A stretch of 64,000 nt of DNA from Pachypanchax playfairii. Taxonomy: Eukaryota > Chordata > Actinopteri > Cyprinodontiformes > Aplocheilidae. The first letter of the stretch is position 1. The number at the start of each line of letters is the position of its first letter. The position numbers were made by a program, and so were the translations under genes. Positions 23,669 through 34,772 of this stretch are shown here, piece by piece. The stretch is from NCBI GenBank assembly GCA_006937955.1, contig SSNP01000080.1, forward strand, positions 1,271,685 to 1,335,684, read 5' to 3'. Under the pieces are notes generated by a model. That model saw nothing but the letters and a program-made list of their open reading frames with translations. It made no database searches and was not told the origin of the DNA.

Positions 23669-24673
23669 CACTATTGTATTGGGACATCTGCTTTTACATG
23701 TGAGCTTTATTTACATCCTATTTTCATTGTGTAAATGTGACCCGTGTTGTGCAGCTGTAACAGCTGTAAATCTTCTCTACAATGTTTGAGAACAGTTAGA
23801 GATCATCCACAAACTGTTCCCACAAAGTTGGAAGCATAAAACCTAATCATGAAAATGTCTTGCAGTGCTGAAAGCGTTTAAGGATTTCTTTCACGGGTGA
23901 AGTCCAACCCATGAACAAACAAACCCACACCATAATACCTCCTCCACCAACTATAGATTGTACCAATGGCAAAGTCAGACTCAGCCATCAAATTTCCAGA
24001 CAGGGAAGCATGATTCATTACTCCAGAGAACAGTGTACTCTGCTGCTCTTTGGTCCAGTGACTTCACATGGCACTTGGTGATGTAAGGTTTGGATACAGC
24101 TGCTCTACCATGAAAATCCATTCAATCCATCCAAGTTCTCTTCACACTGTTCTTGGGCTAAACTGACCCTCAAACATAATTTTGGAAGTCAGATAGTTGT
24201 GAAGAAAGGTGTAGATTTTAGCACACTGTGGTCAGTTCAACCACGTACTCAAGTAAAATAAACAAACAAACAAAAAAAGCAAATAGATAGACATTGTCAT
24301 ATAATGTATAAATAAATAATGGGGAAAAAAACGCTTCAAAGTATTTCGAGTTAATCTTTTTGACTGTTTAGGGCTACCGTACTGCGCTTCTACCGTAGTA
24401 GAAGATGTAGGTGCGCAGTACATTTTTATTTTTTCGAGCTTTACTTCAAAGTCACGTGACTTTTTACTTATTACTAAGCTGTTTTCAGATAACAGGTTGA
24501 TATTTAGTTGGAATGGACACGGATAGGTGGATTCATACCACACTCGAGTCGAATATACTACAAGCAGCATGCAAGTCAGTGTGCGTGATTTATACACACG
24601 TGGCCATAGAAGTGTTTGAAATCAGTGAATTCAGTCATTTGGGAAGGGTGTCCCAACACTTATCAACACAGTG
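23669..24673. mobile_element. Tc1/mariner-like transposon relic, both ends preserved
   Basis: TA dinucleotides flank the element (23667-23668 and 24674-24675). The left end CACTATTGTATTGGGACATC and the right end (reading inward CACTGTGTTGATAAGTGTTG, then GGGACA) form its inverted termini. Internal landmarks match a common fish Tc1-like family: CAAACTGTTCCCACAAAGTT, ACACCATAATACCTCCTCCA, CTCCAGAGAACA and CACTTGGTGATGTAAGG. TATACACACGTGGCCATAGA sits before the right end. The transposase frame is destroyed. From about 24,236 to 24,570 the family sequence is replaced by unrelated DNA. Confidence 0.75.
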
Positions 24674-24675
24674 TA

Positions 24676-25279
24676 TGTTGTTTAATTCTTAAATAATTCT
24701 CATTGCGGAACTACTTTTATTTGTGCTGCAAGTTTTTCCCCCATTAAAGCTTTCAATGTACATTTTTAGTATAACTTATTACCTTACAGGTGCATTCTGT
24801 TTTAAACAAAAGTCCCACAATTCAATGCCTGTTTTTCAATCCTTATTCACAGCTCTTTGCAAGACTAATTTTTCACTGAACATGTGGGTTTTGGATAACA
24901 ATACAACTTTTAAATTAGACCTACAACTGAGCAAGTTGCTTCACATTCAACTCCTTAAACACAATTTGACTTGAATTTAATTTGTCCTTCAGGAATGCCT
25001 GAGTTCAGATGTAAGAATTTATCATCGGCTTGTTTCATCAGTTATGACAGACCAGCTGTACTGATGATAGAATTACGCCATAAGGCTAAGCCAATGAGTA
25101 AATAAATAGTTTCTTTAATATAAAACATGAAACAAAAAAAGTAAAAACCATCAACCCTGAAATATTGTTATATCCTTTGATAATCCCCTTTCTGATAGTG
25201 AAGATCTTCACTGTGATGTGGTTTAAATGCTTCAAATATTTAAAAGAAAATGTAGACAACAAGAGCTCTCAGTGAGTTA
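24676..25279. other. Spacer between convergent prkag1 and ankrd33
   Basis: AT-rich non-coding sequence between two convergent genes. I see no recognisable feature. Confidence 0.35.
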
Positions 25280-25914
25280 ATGGGCTTTTATTTTACATTC
25301 ATTTTCAACATTAATGTATTATTTAAATACAATAGCAAATGTATTTGCAACTTCAAGAAAAGGTAATAAATGCACAATTAGTTTAAAAATGGGTTTGTCA
25401 TAAGGAAATGTTGTTGGCAGAAAACAGCAGTAAACTAGAGGAATAAAAATATTTGTGCTTCTTGTCGTCTCCATTCTGTACAAAAATGATTGTTTCAACC
25501 ATTTTGCAATAATATCTTACAACAAATATTCTAAATATACATTAATAAAAATAAATGAAAACATATCTTTTTACATACATGTTGTTTTGTAACTGCATAT
25601 TTATTTATCCTCGTGTAGCTGCTCAGATTGGATTTACATGAATAATGAGGTAGAAACTAGAAATATCAGCAAGATTTAATTTGTAATTATGGGTCTTTAA
25701 ACATGCATTCTAATAGAAAACTACGTCAATGTTTTAAAAAATTGGTTGATAAATTAAAGTAAAAATAAAACCTTATACTTTGATATCCTTTTTCAGTATG
25801 TGTATAATTTTAAATGGACGCTTGTTTCCTTTTCCATGTATGTCCTCGTTTGTAACTGCAGTTAAATAAAGATATTTTAAACATGATCATCTAAAGGCAG
25901 CTCCTTTAGGAATT
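25280..25914 (-). other. ankrd33: Probable 3' UTR of ankrd33
   Basis: It follows the ankrd33 stop codon on the minus strand. A possible poly(A) signal (AATAAA, seen as TTTATT near 25,286 on the plus strand) would end it about 630 bp downstream. It is AT-rich with no coding similarity. The end is inferred. Confidence 0.4.
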
Positions 25915-28063
25915 TTATCTTTTGGCCTTTTCTTTGTCTTTGTCCTTCCTTTTCTCCTTTCCATCCTTTTCTTTTGCAGCATTTTTCTTCTTTCTTTCTT
26001 CCTGAAGCTCTTTGTACCTCCACCTTGGCGGATCCAGTAACCCCCTTTTTTTGTTCTTTTTCTTTTTTTCTTTTTTTGGAGTTATGTCTGAAGGTCTGTC
26101 CACGCTGATGTTAGGAATACACCCGGAGGGGAACACACTGTTGCGTCTCACCATACTACGAGGAATGAATGCTGAGGCCACTTTGTTGGACGCCACAGAG
26201 AGGATGCTGTCCCTCCGCTCTGTGTCAGGACGGTGCATTGCAGCAACGACCTCCACAGAATGAACCGAATGGACAATGTGTGAGACTGAGCCGTTGCTGT
26301 GGCACACTGAGCTTTCTTCCAGCTGCTTTTGTGGGTGTCTCTTCATCAGCTCCTGTACAGCAAGCCGCCTCTTCCCTATCTGTGGTGGGCTGGTGGGGCA
26401 GAGTGGACGGCATCCGGTTGAAATGAGAGGGCTGTGGATACTGGTGGTCATGCGCACCATGTGGTCCAACACCCCGTCATCCCGGGGATCCCGTGGAAAG
26501 CTGAAACCAAATGTGTTTTTGATTCGCATTGTGATTTTTTCAGCCGGACTTTTCTGAGCTGTTGCTTTGACCACTTTCTCCTGGAGCTCTGGCCACTCGG
26601 GGATGTAACTTTCACAGAACTGCTCAGCTTTTGGACGCATCACCAGGCGGCGGAGACGATGAAAGGTCTCAAAGCGGCCTGTTTTAAGTGCCCAGTCCTG
26701 AGCACACTTTCCACATGAAGAGTCCTCTGCATGTATGTCAGCTCCTGGAATGAAATAGTGGAGGATAAAAGCAAGAGAGTAGGATTAATTATATGACTTA
26801 GGTATGAATTATACATCCAATTTTTGTTTTCAACTCACTGGCCCTTTCCATGTCTAGTTAAAAAAATGCAGAATAAGAATAAGCAATGGCCTAATTCGTC
26901 TCTTAAGATGTAACAGTGCCCTCTGCACAATCCTTTAAACCAGTCTCTCCGGCTCATTAGCTCACCGGCAGAATTAGTCAGCTTCACATGCAGACAGATA
27001 AAACAGGAGGTCAGCTAAGGCTCAACAGCCAGGATGTAATTGTTTCTTTAGAGTTCAAGAGCTCTAAACCTGCCGAATAAATAACCATCTAATAAGGTCA
27101 GAGTTAATTTGATGCAAAACAAATTTGGGTTCGTTCAAATCATCAGATGATTCATCTTTATGACAAAATACGGGTTTGTATGCAAAAACACACATTTGCT
27201 TTTGTTTTTAAGTAACATCTTGTTTTTTATCTAATAAAATACCTACTGAGACTTCATTTCTTATCATTACCTACAACATTAAAGAGTGGTCATCATAAGT
27301 CATATAGATACACATACCACCATAAATTCCCAAAATGCTTCATGTTCCTACATACCAGCCATGACGAGAGCTGCCACTACATCACTGCGACCGGTCATGG
27401 AGGCTTTGATGAGGGCCGTGAACCCTCGACAGTCCTTGATTTCTGTGTCTACGCCAGGGTAGTAGTTCATGAGATACATCACTGTGCTGATGTGACCTGC
27501 AGCAAGAACACAAGGTTTAGGGATTCGACGAGTGTCATCATCACCACCTTAAGTTTGTAGTATCCATAAAGTATAATTATTCCATTAGATGACTCACCTG
27601 CCTGAGATGCGATCATCAGCGCTGTGTTGCCTTCATTGTCCTGATGATTTATGTCTATAAAGGGACAGTTGTGAAGCTCATAAACAATATCCAGGAAACC
27701 ATTGTAGCAAGCCACCATCAAGCCATTCTGTTGGTTACAGTCAATAATAGAAATCAGCTGATGCCAAAGCTGTTCATTGGTTTCGTTAATAATGAATGCA
27801 ACTCTCACCCTGCCATTGATGTCTTGCTCTAGCACCTCCTCCTTTGTGACCCCTCTCACCAAAACCTTTTGCACAGACATGCGATCATTGTGGGCACATG
27901 CCTCGTAGAATGTTGATGACTCGCCCTTGTTTGTTGGTGTGTAGTCAGGAAGCACAGAGTCATCAGAGAGGATGCTGTCAGAGTCAGAGTCTTTTCTTGT
28001 TGAAGAAATGTTGTCATCATCAGGGCCTGAGCCCAGATGGGGGTCCTCTTCTGCAGTGGTCAT
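25915..28063 (-). CDS. ankrd33: Ankyrin repeat domain protein 33-like (photoreceptor ankyrin protein), 451 aa in 4 coding exons
   Basis: Minus-strand exons 28063-27809, 27727-27598, 27496-27356, 26744-25915 join in phase to 452 codons including stop. An acidic, Ser/Asp-rich N-terminus (about aa 1-48) is followed by ankyrin repeats at roughly aa 50-215 (NGLMVACYNGFLDIVYEL, NEGNTALMIASQAGH, FTALIKASMTGRSDVVAAL). Next comes the family-typical CAQDWALKTGRFETFHRLRR. The C-terminal half is poorly conserved and ends in a strongly basic Lys-rich tail. Human ANKRD33 has the same repeat layout, similar length and the same DWALLTGRFDT block; it is known as a photoreceptor nuclear/cytoplasmic regulator. 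Whether this is the ankrd33 or ankrd33b subtype is not fully settled; the 12q13-type neighbourhood favours ankrd33. The first intron is only 81 nt and lacks stops in frame. Confidence 0.85.
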
Positions 28064-30002
28064 CCTCCAGCAGAGCAGGTGAAACGAGACTCAGCCGAAG
28101 CAGGTTACATCTACAAAAACATCACGGTTAGTTTAAAGCAGCAAGGTGCAGTGAGGTGCAGGATTTTCTCTTTGAGTAAAGAAGAATAATGATATAAAAT
28201 ATAATGTTGAATTATTTCGTTGGGAATACAGTAAACTCTGTATCAGGTCTAAGATCTGTCATGCTCACACACCAAGAGTTTTGCTTGTTGACAGATTAGC
28301 AAGGAGCAGCAGGAGTCAGGGATTAATAATGTTGTCACAGTGTGTCACAAAGCGTCATGAGCTCAAAGTGCCAGTGAATAAGTGGATCAGCATTAAATAC
28401 ACAGCTGAATGTATAGAGGAGCCACAAATCACTATAACCTTGGTCACATGGATCATCTATCAAATCAGTTTTGGGTCCTTTTTCTGCTTTTTAAAGCCAG
28501 TGCATGTTTAACAAACCCGATAATAACAAACCTAATAATAACTGCTTAATTGCTTTCAAACTCCAGAGCTGTGCAGCAAATTACTATTGAGTGACGCTGA
28601 AATTAAAACTACTGTATAAGGAGATAATTGTGGAGCATTTGGGTCAATTTGTCCCTATTGATTCCATAAAATCCCAAGAGTGAAGACAACACAATGGTTT
28701 AAAGGTTTCAGATCTATGAGGAGAATTGATTTGCTATGTTGATATAAAATATATGCATGTATATTTTGTTAATTGGATCCATTTATATGTTTTTGTGCAA
28801 CAAACTATAATGTAAACAAACTTTCTGAGGCACAACTGTAGAATGTAGAATAGTAGCAAACTAACACATTAATGTACACACAAACATAAAGTATAGAATC
28901 TTACCATAAAGGGGAATCAATCAGCTATAAGTGTAGTTATAGTCCCAAATCCCATCTCTGTTATCGCATTAAAATAACTTGTGATTTCTCCCACTTTTAT
29001 TCCACAGCTGCTGTCACAGTTTCTTCCTCTTAGAATTGTGATGACATGTATATTATCCATGTCTGTCCAACATGTACAACTAAGAGAAGTCTTCACAGCG
29101 TCTTCACAGAGACGGTTTGTTCATCTTCTTTGCTCAGCTCATCCCACTTACATCAGCTTTATAGAGAGGATTACTTCCTGCTCTGTCCATTTTTATTTCC
29201 CATCACAATCCCAGTGTTTTACTCCCTGAATTTAAAACTAAAGATTTCCCTTTAAATCCCACATTACAACCTGCTTATTGTCTTTTTTTTTTTTTTTTAC
29301 AAAAAATAATTTCCAAGTTTACCAGTTTCAAGTGAATTTGACTCATAAAAGAGGCCGAACAATGAATGAAAACAGCAAAGCATCTTGTCCTCTGTCAAAA
29401 TGGATTGAACAACCCTTTATATATATTTATATAAGATTTTTTTTACAGTAAAATGTATACAAAGGGTTCATATGATTGAATGCTAGACTTTATTTATTTC
29501 TTTAATGTTGCCACAGGGGAGTGAAATTCATGATTTGTCTCATAAACATTCAGGAAATGCAAAAAAAAAAAGTGTTTTTGACCTGAAAGAGGAGCCCTAA
29601 GAGAATTTAAACACATGCTCGTTTTTACTTCAGATTGTTTTTCTCAGACTGAGAAACGTATCTGAGGAGCATGGCTGAACCTGTCATGATGGATTGACCC
29701 TCGTTTATCCACAAGGGCCCAAGGAGAAATCCCACTGCAACAGGATTGTTGTTCTCATCCAATCAGAGGAAAGATAGAACTGCTGGGAAACATCATTTGT
29801 CTTCGCTGACATTTTTTAGTCTTTTTCACAGGTTGGATGGTGAAGACGTTTCTGTGAAGCCTCTTTAACGTCTCTGCCTTTGATTAAATGAACAAACAAA
29901 GTATTCGTTCCCAAGGAAAGAAGAAAAGCTGATCATCAGATTGAAGAGGCAAAAGGCAGTGATAGAACAAGCTGAAGGAGGAACAAGCCCAAAAAAATTA
30001 AA
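28064..30002. other. ankrd33 upstream region and spacer
   Basis: This contains the ankrd33 leader. A possible acceptor TTTTTGTAG on the minus strand near 28,110 hints at a noncoding first exon farther upstream. The rest is AT-rich spacer with no coding similarity. Confidence 0.35.
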
Positions 30003-30065
30003 ATGAAGACTTTGGCAAAAGTTCAAGAGGCAACTGAAGGACATCGAGGAAGCAGCATTGATAAT
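30003..30065 (+). other. Orphan exon-like segment with start codon and strong donor
   Basis: ATG-initiated 21-codon frame (MKTLAKVQEATEGHRGSSID plus N) ending exactly at a consensus donor GTAAGTG. The 100 bp before it are purine-rich with no upstream start in frame. I do not recognise the peptide. It could be a noncoding or lncRNA first exon, or an alternative 5' exon. Its frame does not match the arhgef25 exon-2 acceptor phase. Confidence 0.25.
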
Positions 30066-30794
30066 GTAAGTGTCTTTTCTCTATAACAAAAGAAATAGAG
30101 TTTAGATTAAACAAATAATTATTTACAAAAAGAAGCAAATAAAAACATCCACGAATGCAGAATTTATTTGATCTAAAATTGATTTAAAATCCTCCGCAGG
30201 GTAAAAAATGTTCACAAAATCGTGTATGTTTCTGCTTTATTTTTAACGAGAAGATATTTTGGCTTGACAATAGTACAAAAGAAACTAGTAGTAATCCCTG
30301 ATCCTTGATTCTTGTTTTGTCGTGCACACACAGTTTTAACAAACATCCATAAAAAAGCTGAAATTTCTCAAGTTGTGCAGCAGAAACATCCTCCTCATCA
30401 CGGCCAACAACAACAACTGCAGAATCTGAAATGTGTCTGTTTTACATTTTTCTGGGTTTAAAGATTATGTTTGACTGCTGAGTTTGCAATTTTCTGCTAA
30501 TTCTTCAGTACCACGTCTTTTTGGCTTGGGGCTTTGATGTTGTGCAGTCTCCTGTTTGGTTTATTGCCCCCTGAGAAATTCCTCAAACGAGATAAGAAAA
30601 GCAAGGAGTGGAGAGAAAGAAGTAATATATGGAGGCTAAAACAAGTAATTATAGTTACTGTTTTCTGTTCGATTTTATTCTATTAATCTACTTCTAAATA
30701 TATTGCACTTATTTTATTCTGTATGCAACATGTATTTTCTTAAGTTACGTTATTGCCTCTTTTTCACTTGTCAGTTTTGTGTAAAAGATTTCAG

Positions 30795-30890
30795 ATAGCA
30801 GCAGAACGCTGTCAGATGAAGACTGTCAGGATGTCAAGACACAGTTCAAGAGTTCCAGAAAATCCAGCGTGACTGCAAGATGCAAAGGTA
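30795..30890 (+). other. Orphan exon-like segment between AG and GT consensus sites
   Basis: A 96-nt segment between TTTCAG and GTACAA. One frame is open (SSRTLSDEDCQDVKTQFKSS, then RKSSVTARCK) and leaves a phase-1 donor, as the arhgef25 exon-2 acceptor requires. It would then be an alternative upstream exon of arhgef25, but no in-phase first exon was found. The peptide is Ser/charged-rich and unrecognised. Confidence 0.25.
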
Positions 30891-32151
30891 CAACAGTGAG
30901 AGTAAATGTTGTGGTCATGTCTTTGTTTACTGTCAGCATGTCTTATATTATCTACAGATGTCATATAGAGGAGCGGCGCTCACATCAGACATTTGTTGAA
31001 AATGCCAGTGTCAGCAGACTGACTAATTAGGACACGTCCATATGCGTTTATATACAATAATCCTCCTTCATGGAGAGATCAGTGTTGTTCAGTAGAAATG
31101 GATCATCATGTTTTCAGAAGATAAGCTTGATGGCTGGGAGAGCATTATAATGTTTTATAGCTGTAATCTGTCTTGAGTGGATTGAAAATCGAGGGTTTTG
31201 ATGGTCAGCCAGCTGTGAATGTTCACACATCTGTGTTGATGTGAGTACACAGCTAAAATAAAAAGAAACAGAAGAGACAAATTCTTTTATTTCATCTCCA
31301 TCTATCTTTAGATGTGCACGAATGTGTCTATAAATCTGCTTACATTACACTTCTGGTTGCTGTGAGTTTAAATAACTCTGCACAGGAAATCGTTCATGAT
31401 ACATTTTTGCTTTCAGATTAAATCCATCTGCTTCCGTCTTGTTAACTCACTATGTGTTGAATCGTGAAAATGTTCGATTGACTTTAAGGATTTTAAAAGA
31501 TGGCTTGACTGCCACTATTAAAATCTCATTCATGTTTGCTCTACAAATTTAGCCAAAACTGAATAACTGCAGCTGCTTTTATTGAGTCATCATGTACACG
31601 GGTAAGTTTTAGTTCATTTATTAAACCTTTTTTTTTGCCCAAAATACACATATTTGTGTAATGTTATGTTTGTACAGCTGCAGCTGGCTATGTGTTGCTG
31701 CTTGTGACACTATCTGCACGTGAGTATCAGTTTTCAGCTTGCTGAATGGCTAAACAGGAAATTAGCAGATGCACACAGCTGAGCTAAAAGTCTACAATCA
31801 TGCTTGTGGTTCTCTGAGAGTGAACAGAGTTTCGAGCCAAATGTTGACGCCAGTATGCTGCTTTTTACCCATTTTTGTGTCTTTCTGTTTAGTCCTTATT
31901 ATCAAGCTAATATGTAGGTGTAAGTGTATTAATTGTAGTCTAATATTTATTGGTCATAAACCAACGTATTTAAGACGTGCTAAAAATGTAAAAGTAGTTG
32001 TTGATGCTCATCTTAAAATCAATAAGTGGTTTTACACATTTCATGAATCAGGACTCATTAGGAAACCAAAAATTGTTGTAGCATTTTCTTAGATAAATTC
32101 TGAGAACATCTGGGACCTGCAAAAAACAAAACAAACAAAAAAAAAACTGTT
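30891..32151. other. Intergenic spacer, no recognised gene
   Basis: AT-rich spacer. An open frame of 107 codons at 31769-32092 has no recognisable motif and a composition unlike the flanking coding exons. Confidence 0.35.
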
Positions 32152-32707
32152 GTCATTTTATGAATTTCTATTAGATCTGGTCATTCTTCCTCTAGGAAAT
32201 AGATGGTGAAGATAGTGTGTGAGTTATAGTGATAAACGTTAACAGTAAATAAAAACCATATAGACATTAAAAACACCACTTTAATAAAACATGTGCTCTT
32301 GTTAATGAACACAGAGAAAAACTGAGCAACAAAATCCTACTGAAAACAAATAACCAAACAAAGTTCCACAACTAAAATAAACAGATATTAAAAAATAACT
32401 TCAGCTGCAAATGCCAAGACTGAAAAACCTAACATCAAAACACAAGTTACCAAAATACTGCACTTTCATACTGAGGATCCACCACACTGTTAAAATAAAG
32501 CGAAAGACCATTTATACACATGCAAAATGGAGCATAATATCCTGAAGGACTGGAACTTCCACAGGAAAATATCCAGCTCTGTTACTTCCTGTCCAGAACT
32601 GTGTGTACGTGCACCACAACGTCCGGGTATTTATAATCATACACTATCTTCATCATCTACTTCCTAGAGGAAGAATGATCTGGCCTCATAGAAATTTATG
32701 AAATGAC
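32152..32707. mobile_element. Foldback/MITE-like element with ~77-bp inverted arms
   Basis: The left arm (32152-32228) and right arm (32631-32707) are inverted copies. Both contain CATTCTTCCTCTAGGAA and GAAGATAGTGT in matching order when one is reverse-complemented, with scattered mismatches. About 400 bp of AT-rich, non-coding sequence lies between. No clear target duplication was seen, so superfamily is not assigned. Confidence 0.55.
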
Positions 32708-32943
32708 TTCAGTCTTTGAGACATGCTTGTGGGTTGCATGTAGAATGTTGAGATTTCATGTTGACGCTATGAGGCAAATGGAAATTTACAACTTTGTTGA
32801 AACGGTCTCACAAATTCCTTTTAAAAATTAAATATTTTTTCAAATAATATATTTGGAGTTTTATGGAAATGATTGTTAAATGAAAAAAGTTAAATTAGGA
32901 GACCAGAGCTGGAATTAATGAGCTCAATTTCTAGTCAGAACGT

Positions 32944-33003
32944 ACAGTAAAACAGTAAAACAGTAAAACAGTAAAAACAGTAAAAAAAAAAGACAGTAAA
33001 AAA
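32944..33003 (+). repeat. (ACAGTAAA)n microsatellite/minisatellite
   Basis: Five to six consecutive units of ACAGTAAA(A) end in a poly(A) run and two further degenerate units. It is a simple tandem repeat with no other meaning visible. Confidence 0.85.
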
Positions 33004-34720
33004 TTTTAAGAAACTAAATGACAAAATAAATTGTGATGATTTTAGTCAAATACCTTAAAACGCCTTACAGACTACAACTAATGTGCTGAAATATATTTTA
33101 CCAAAAGTCTAATCTGTAATATACTCAGTCTGATGGTTTTGTTTTAAAACATGACAATCATATTGATTTGTTGCTTAATGTTAAACATAATTTGAATGTC
33201 CAAATTATCACATACACGTACCCGTTGTCCAACAATGGGTTGTTTTTTCCAATGTGGTCAATCGTCAGTATAATTAATCTGTGGCATTTAAATAACTGAT
33301 TGTGTTCATTTGAGGTCTCATAACATTTTTAGGGTTTGAATGTTTTAGTCTAAAATCTATTTCAAATCTATGAATTATTGTCACTGAGCACTGAATAACA
33401 CACATGATTCAAATAAATCTAAACTATTTCTTTAAGAGGTCTTGCTTATTTACAATTGTTTTCTTTTTTGTAAGTTTAAACTGACAAAAGTGTAGCAGCA
33501 GGACTCCTAAATCTCCTGAAGACCTCCTGAAGAAGTTCTCAAGTTTTAATGAAGCTTTTAATGTGTTGGAGGTTGTCTGGCACTGTGGGTGGCAGCTACA
33601 TGTGGTGATTTATTCTTTCAACATTTACTAAAATGTTTCACTTTGAAACACAGAGTCTGTCATGTTTTTCTTTTTATTTGAATTTAGTATGTTTTTTTTT
33701 GGTTATTTCTTGTTTTTCTTGGTTATTTTTTGTTTCCAGTAGGAATCTGTTGAGTCTGTTTCCTGTTTTATTTTTCCTGCTTCAGTCTTTCTTCTTCCAG
33801 CTCATTGCACATCTGTTCTCCATCTGTTAATTACTCCAGCTGTTTACACTCAGTGATCACCTATCTCTCTGTTCTTGGTCAGATTCTACTTTCACAAGCT
33901 TTCTGTTACCTGCTTTGTTTTATTTTTCTGTTTATTCTGCAGCCACTTCATTAGCTTTTTATTTTCATTATTATTTTTTTGTTTGCACTTTGGGTACTTC
34001 ACTTCTGACAACATTAACTTAGTTACAAATTTAACCTAACATGCTTTTGGATTGTGGAAGGAAACCAGAGTTCCCTTTGAAATCCTATGAATTCTATAAG
34101 GTTCAAACTGTGACAGTGCCAGCCACCACACCACTGTACAGGCCTTGTTGAGATCCATTCATTGAAAACCAGTCCTGTATAGAGTGCTGCTTGGAGCCAT
34201 TCAGAGACAGACAATAAAAATTAGCAAAACACTGAATGAAAATTAAACAAGGAATTTTTACTAATTTATTGTAAAAGTGTTTGCAGATAAAGACAAATAG
34301 TGTAAATTTTGAAAAGAGGCTGAAAATTTTGGTGTGAAAAAAGTAATAGGAGAGCGAACAGAAGGCTTGTTAATGTAGAGGAGAGATTGGGAAACAGATG
34401 CTGGTTCTGTACCACCACATGTTAAATCCTTTTTTTCATTACAGCTCCTCCTCTTTCCTATCTCTCTCTATCACTCCCTCACTTATTGTCAAACCCTCTT
34501 TTAGTCTCTGCCTGCTATCTGACCACACAGGGAGGCATGTGAGTCGAAGGCAGGACCGTCTCTCTGGTTATCCTGTTGTTTGTCATCATACCATGCGATA
34601 TTTGCTCACATTTGGAATATGACTATGGAGCTTTCTGTACACTTTTCCACTCGTCTCTCCGGGAGATTATAACAGGAATAGCACGTGTGTGTATGCGTGT
34701 GCTTTCTGTATGTCCAGCAC
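33004..34720. other. Spacer upstream of arhgef25, with an old repeat fragment
   Basis: Mostly T-rich, low-complexity sequence (33,630-33,990). A fragment at about 34,035-34,200 reads TAACCTAACATGCTTTTGGA, TTGTGGAAGGAAACCAGAGT and GACAGTGCCAGCCACCACAC. That is the 3' half of the same teleost repeat family seen at 6,287. A T/C-rich stretch at 34,430-34,520 precedes the arhgef25 first exon. Confidence 0.45.
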
Positions 34721-34721
34721 T

Positions 34722-34772
34722 ATGCCTGCCACGGATGGTGTTAGGTCGAACAGCAGAAGTGAATCGCAATGA
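34722..34772 (+). promoter_or_regulatory. arhgef25: Upstream ORF overlapping the arhgef25 start codon
   Basis: A 16-codon uORF (MPATDGVRSNSRSESQ) begins at 34722. It terminates in the TGA at 34770-34772, which overlaps the main ATG at 34769-34771 (sequence CAATGAAAG). Such an arrangement can couple or limit translation of the main frame. The reading is direct; the regulatory effect is inferred. A possible acceptor (TGTCCAG) lies just before it, so the leader may be spliced. Confidence 0.4.

Noticed and set aside
24232..24597. 121-codon minus-strand frame inside the Tc1 relic
   Set aside because: It does not resemble transposase and lies in the replaced central segment; considered spurious.
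31769..32092. 107-codon plus-strand frame
   Set aside because: No similarity recognised; AT-rich and next to a foldback element. Considered chance.
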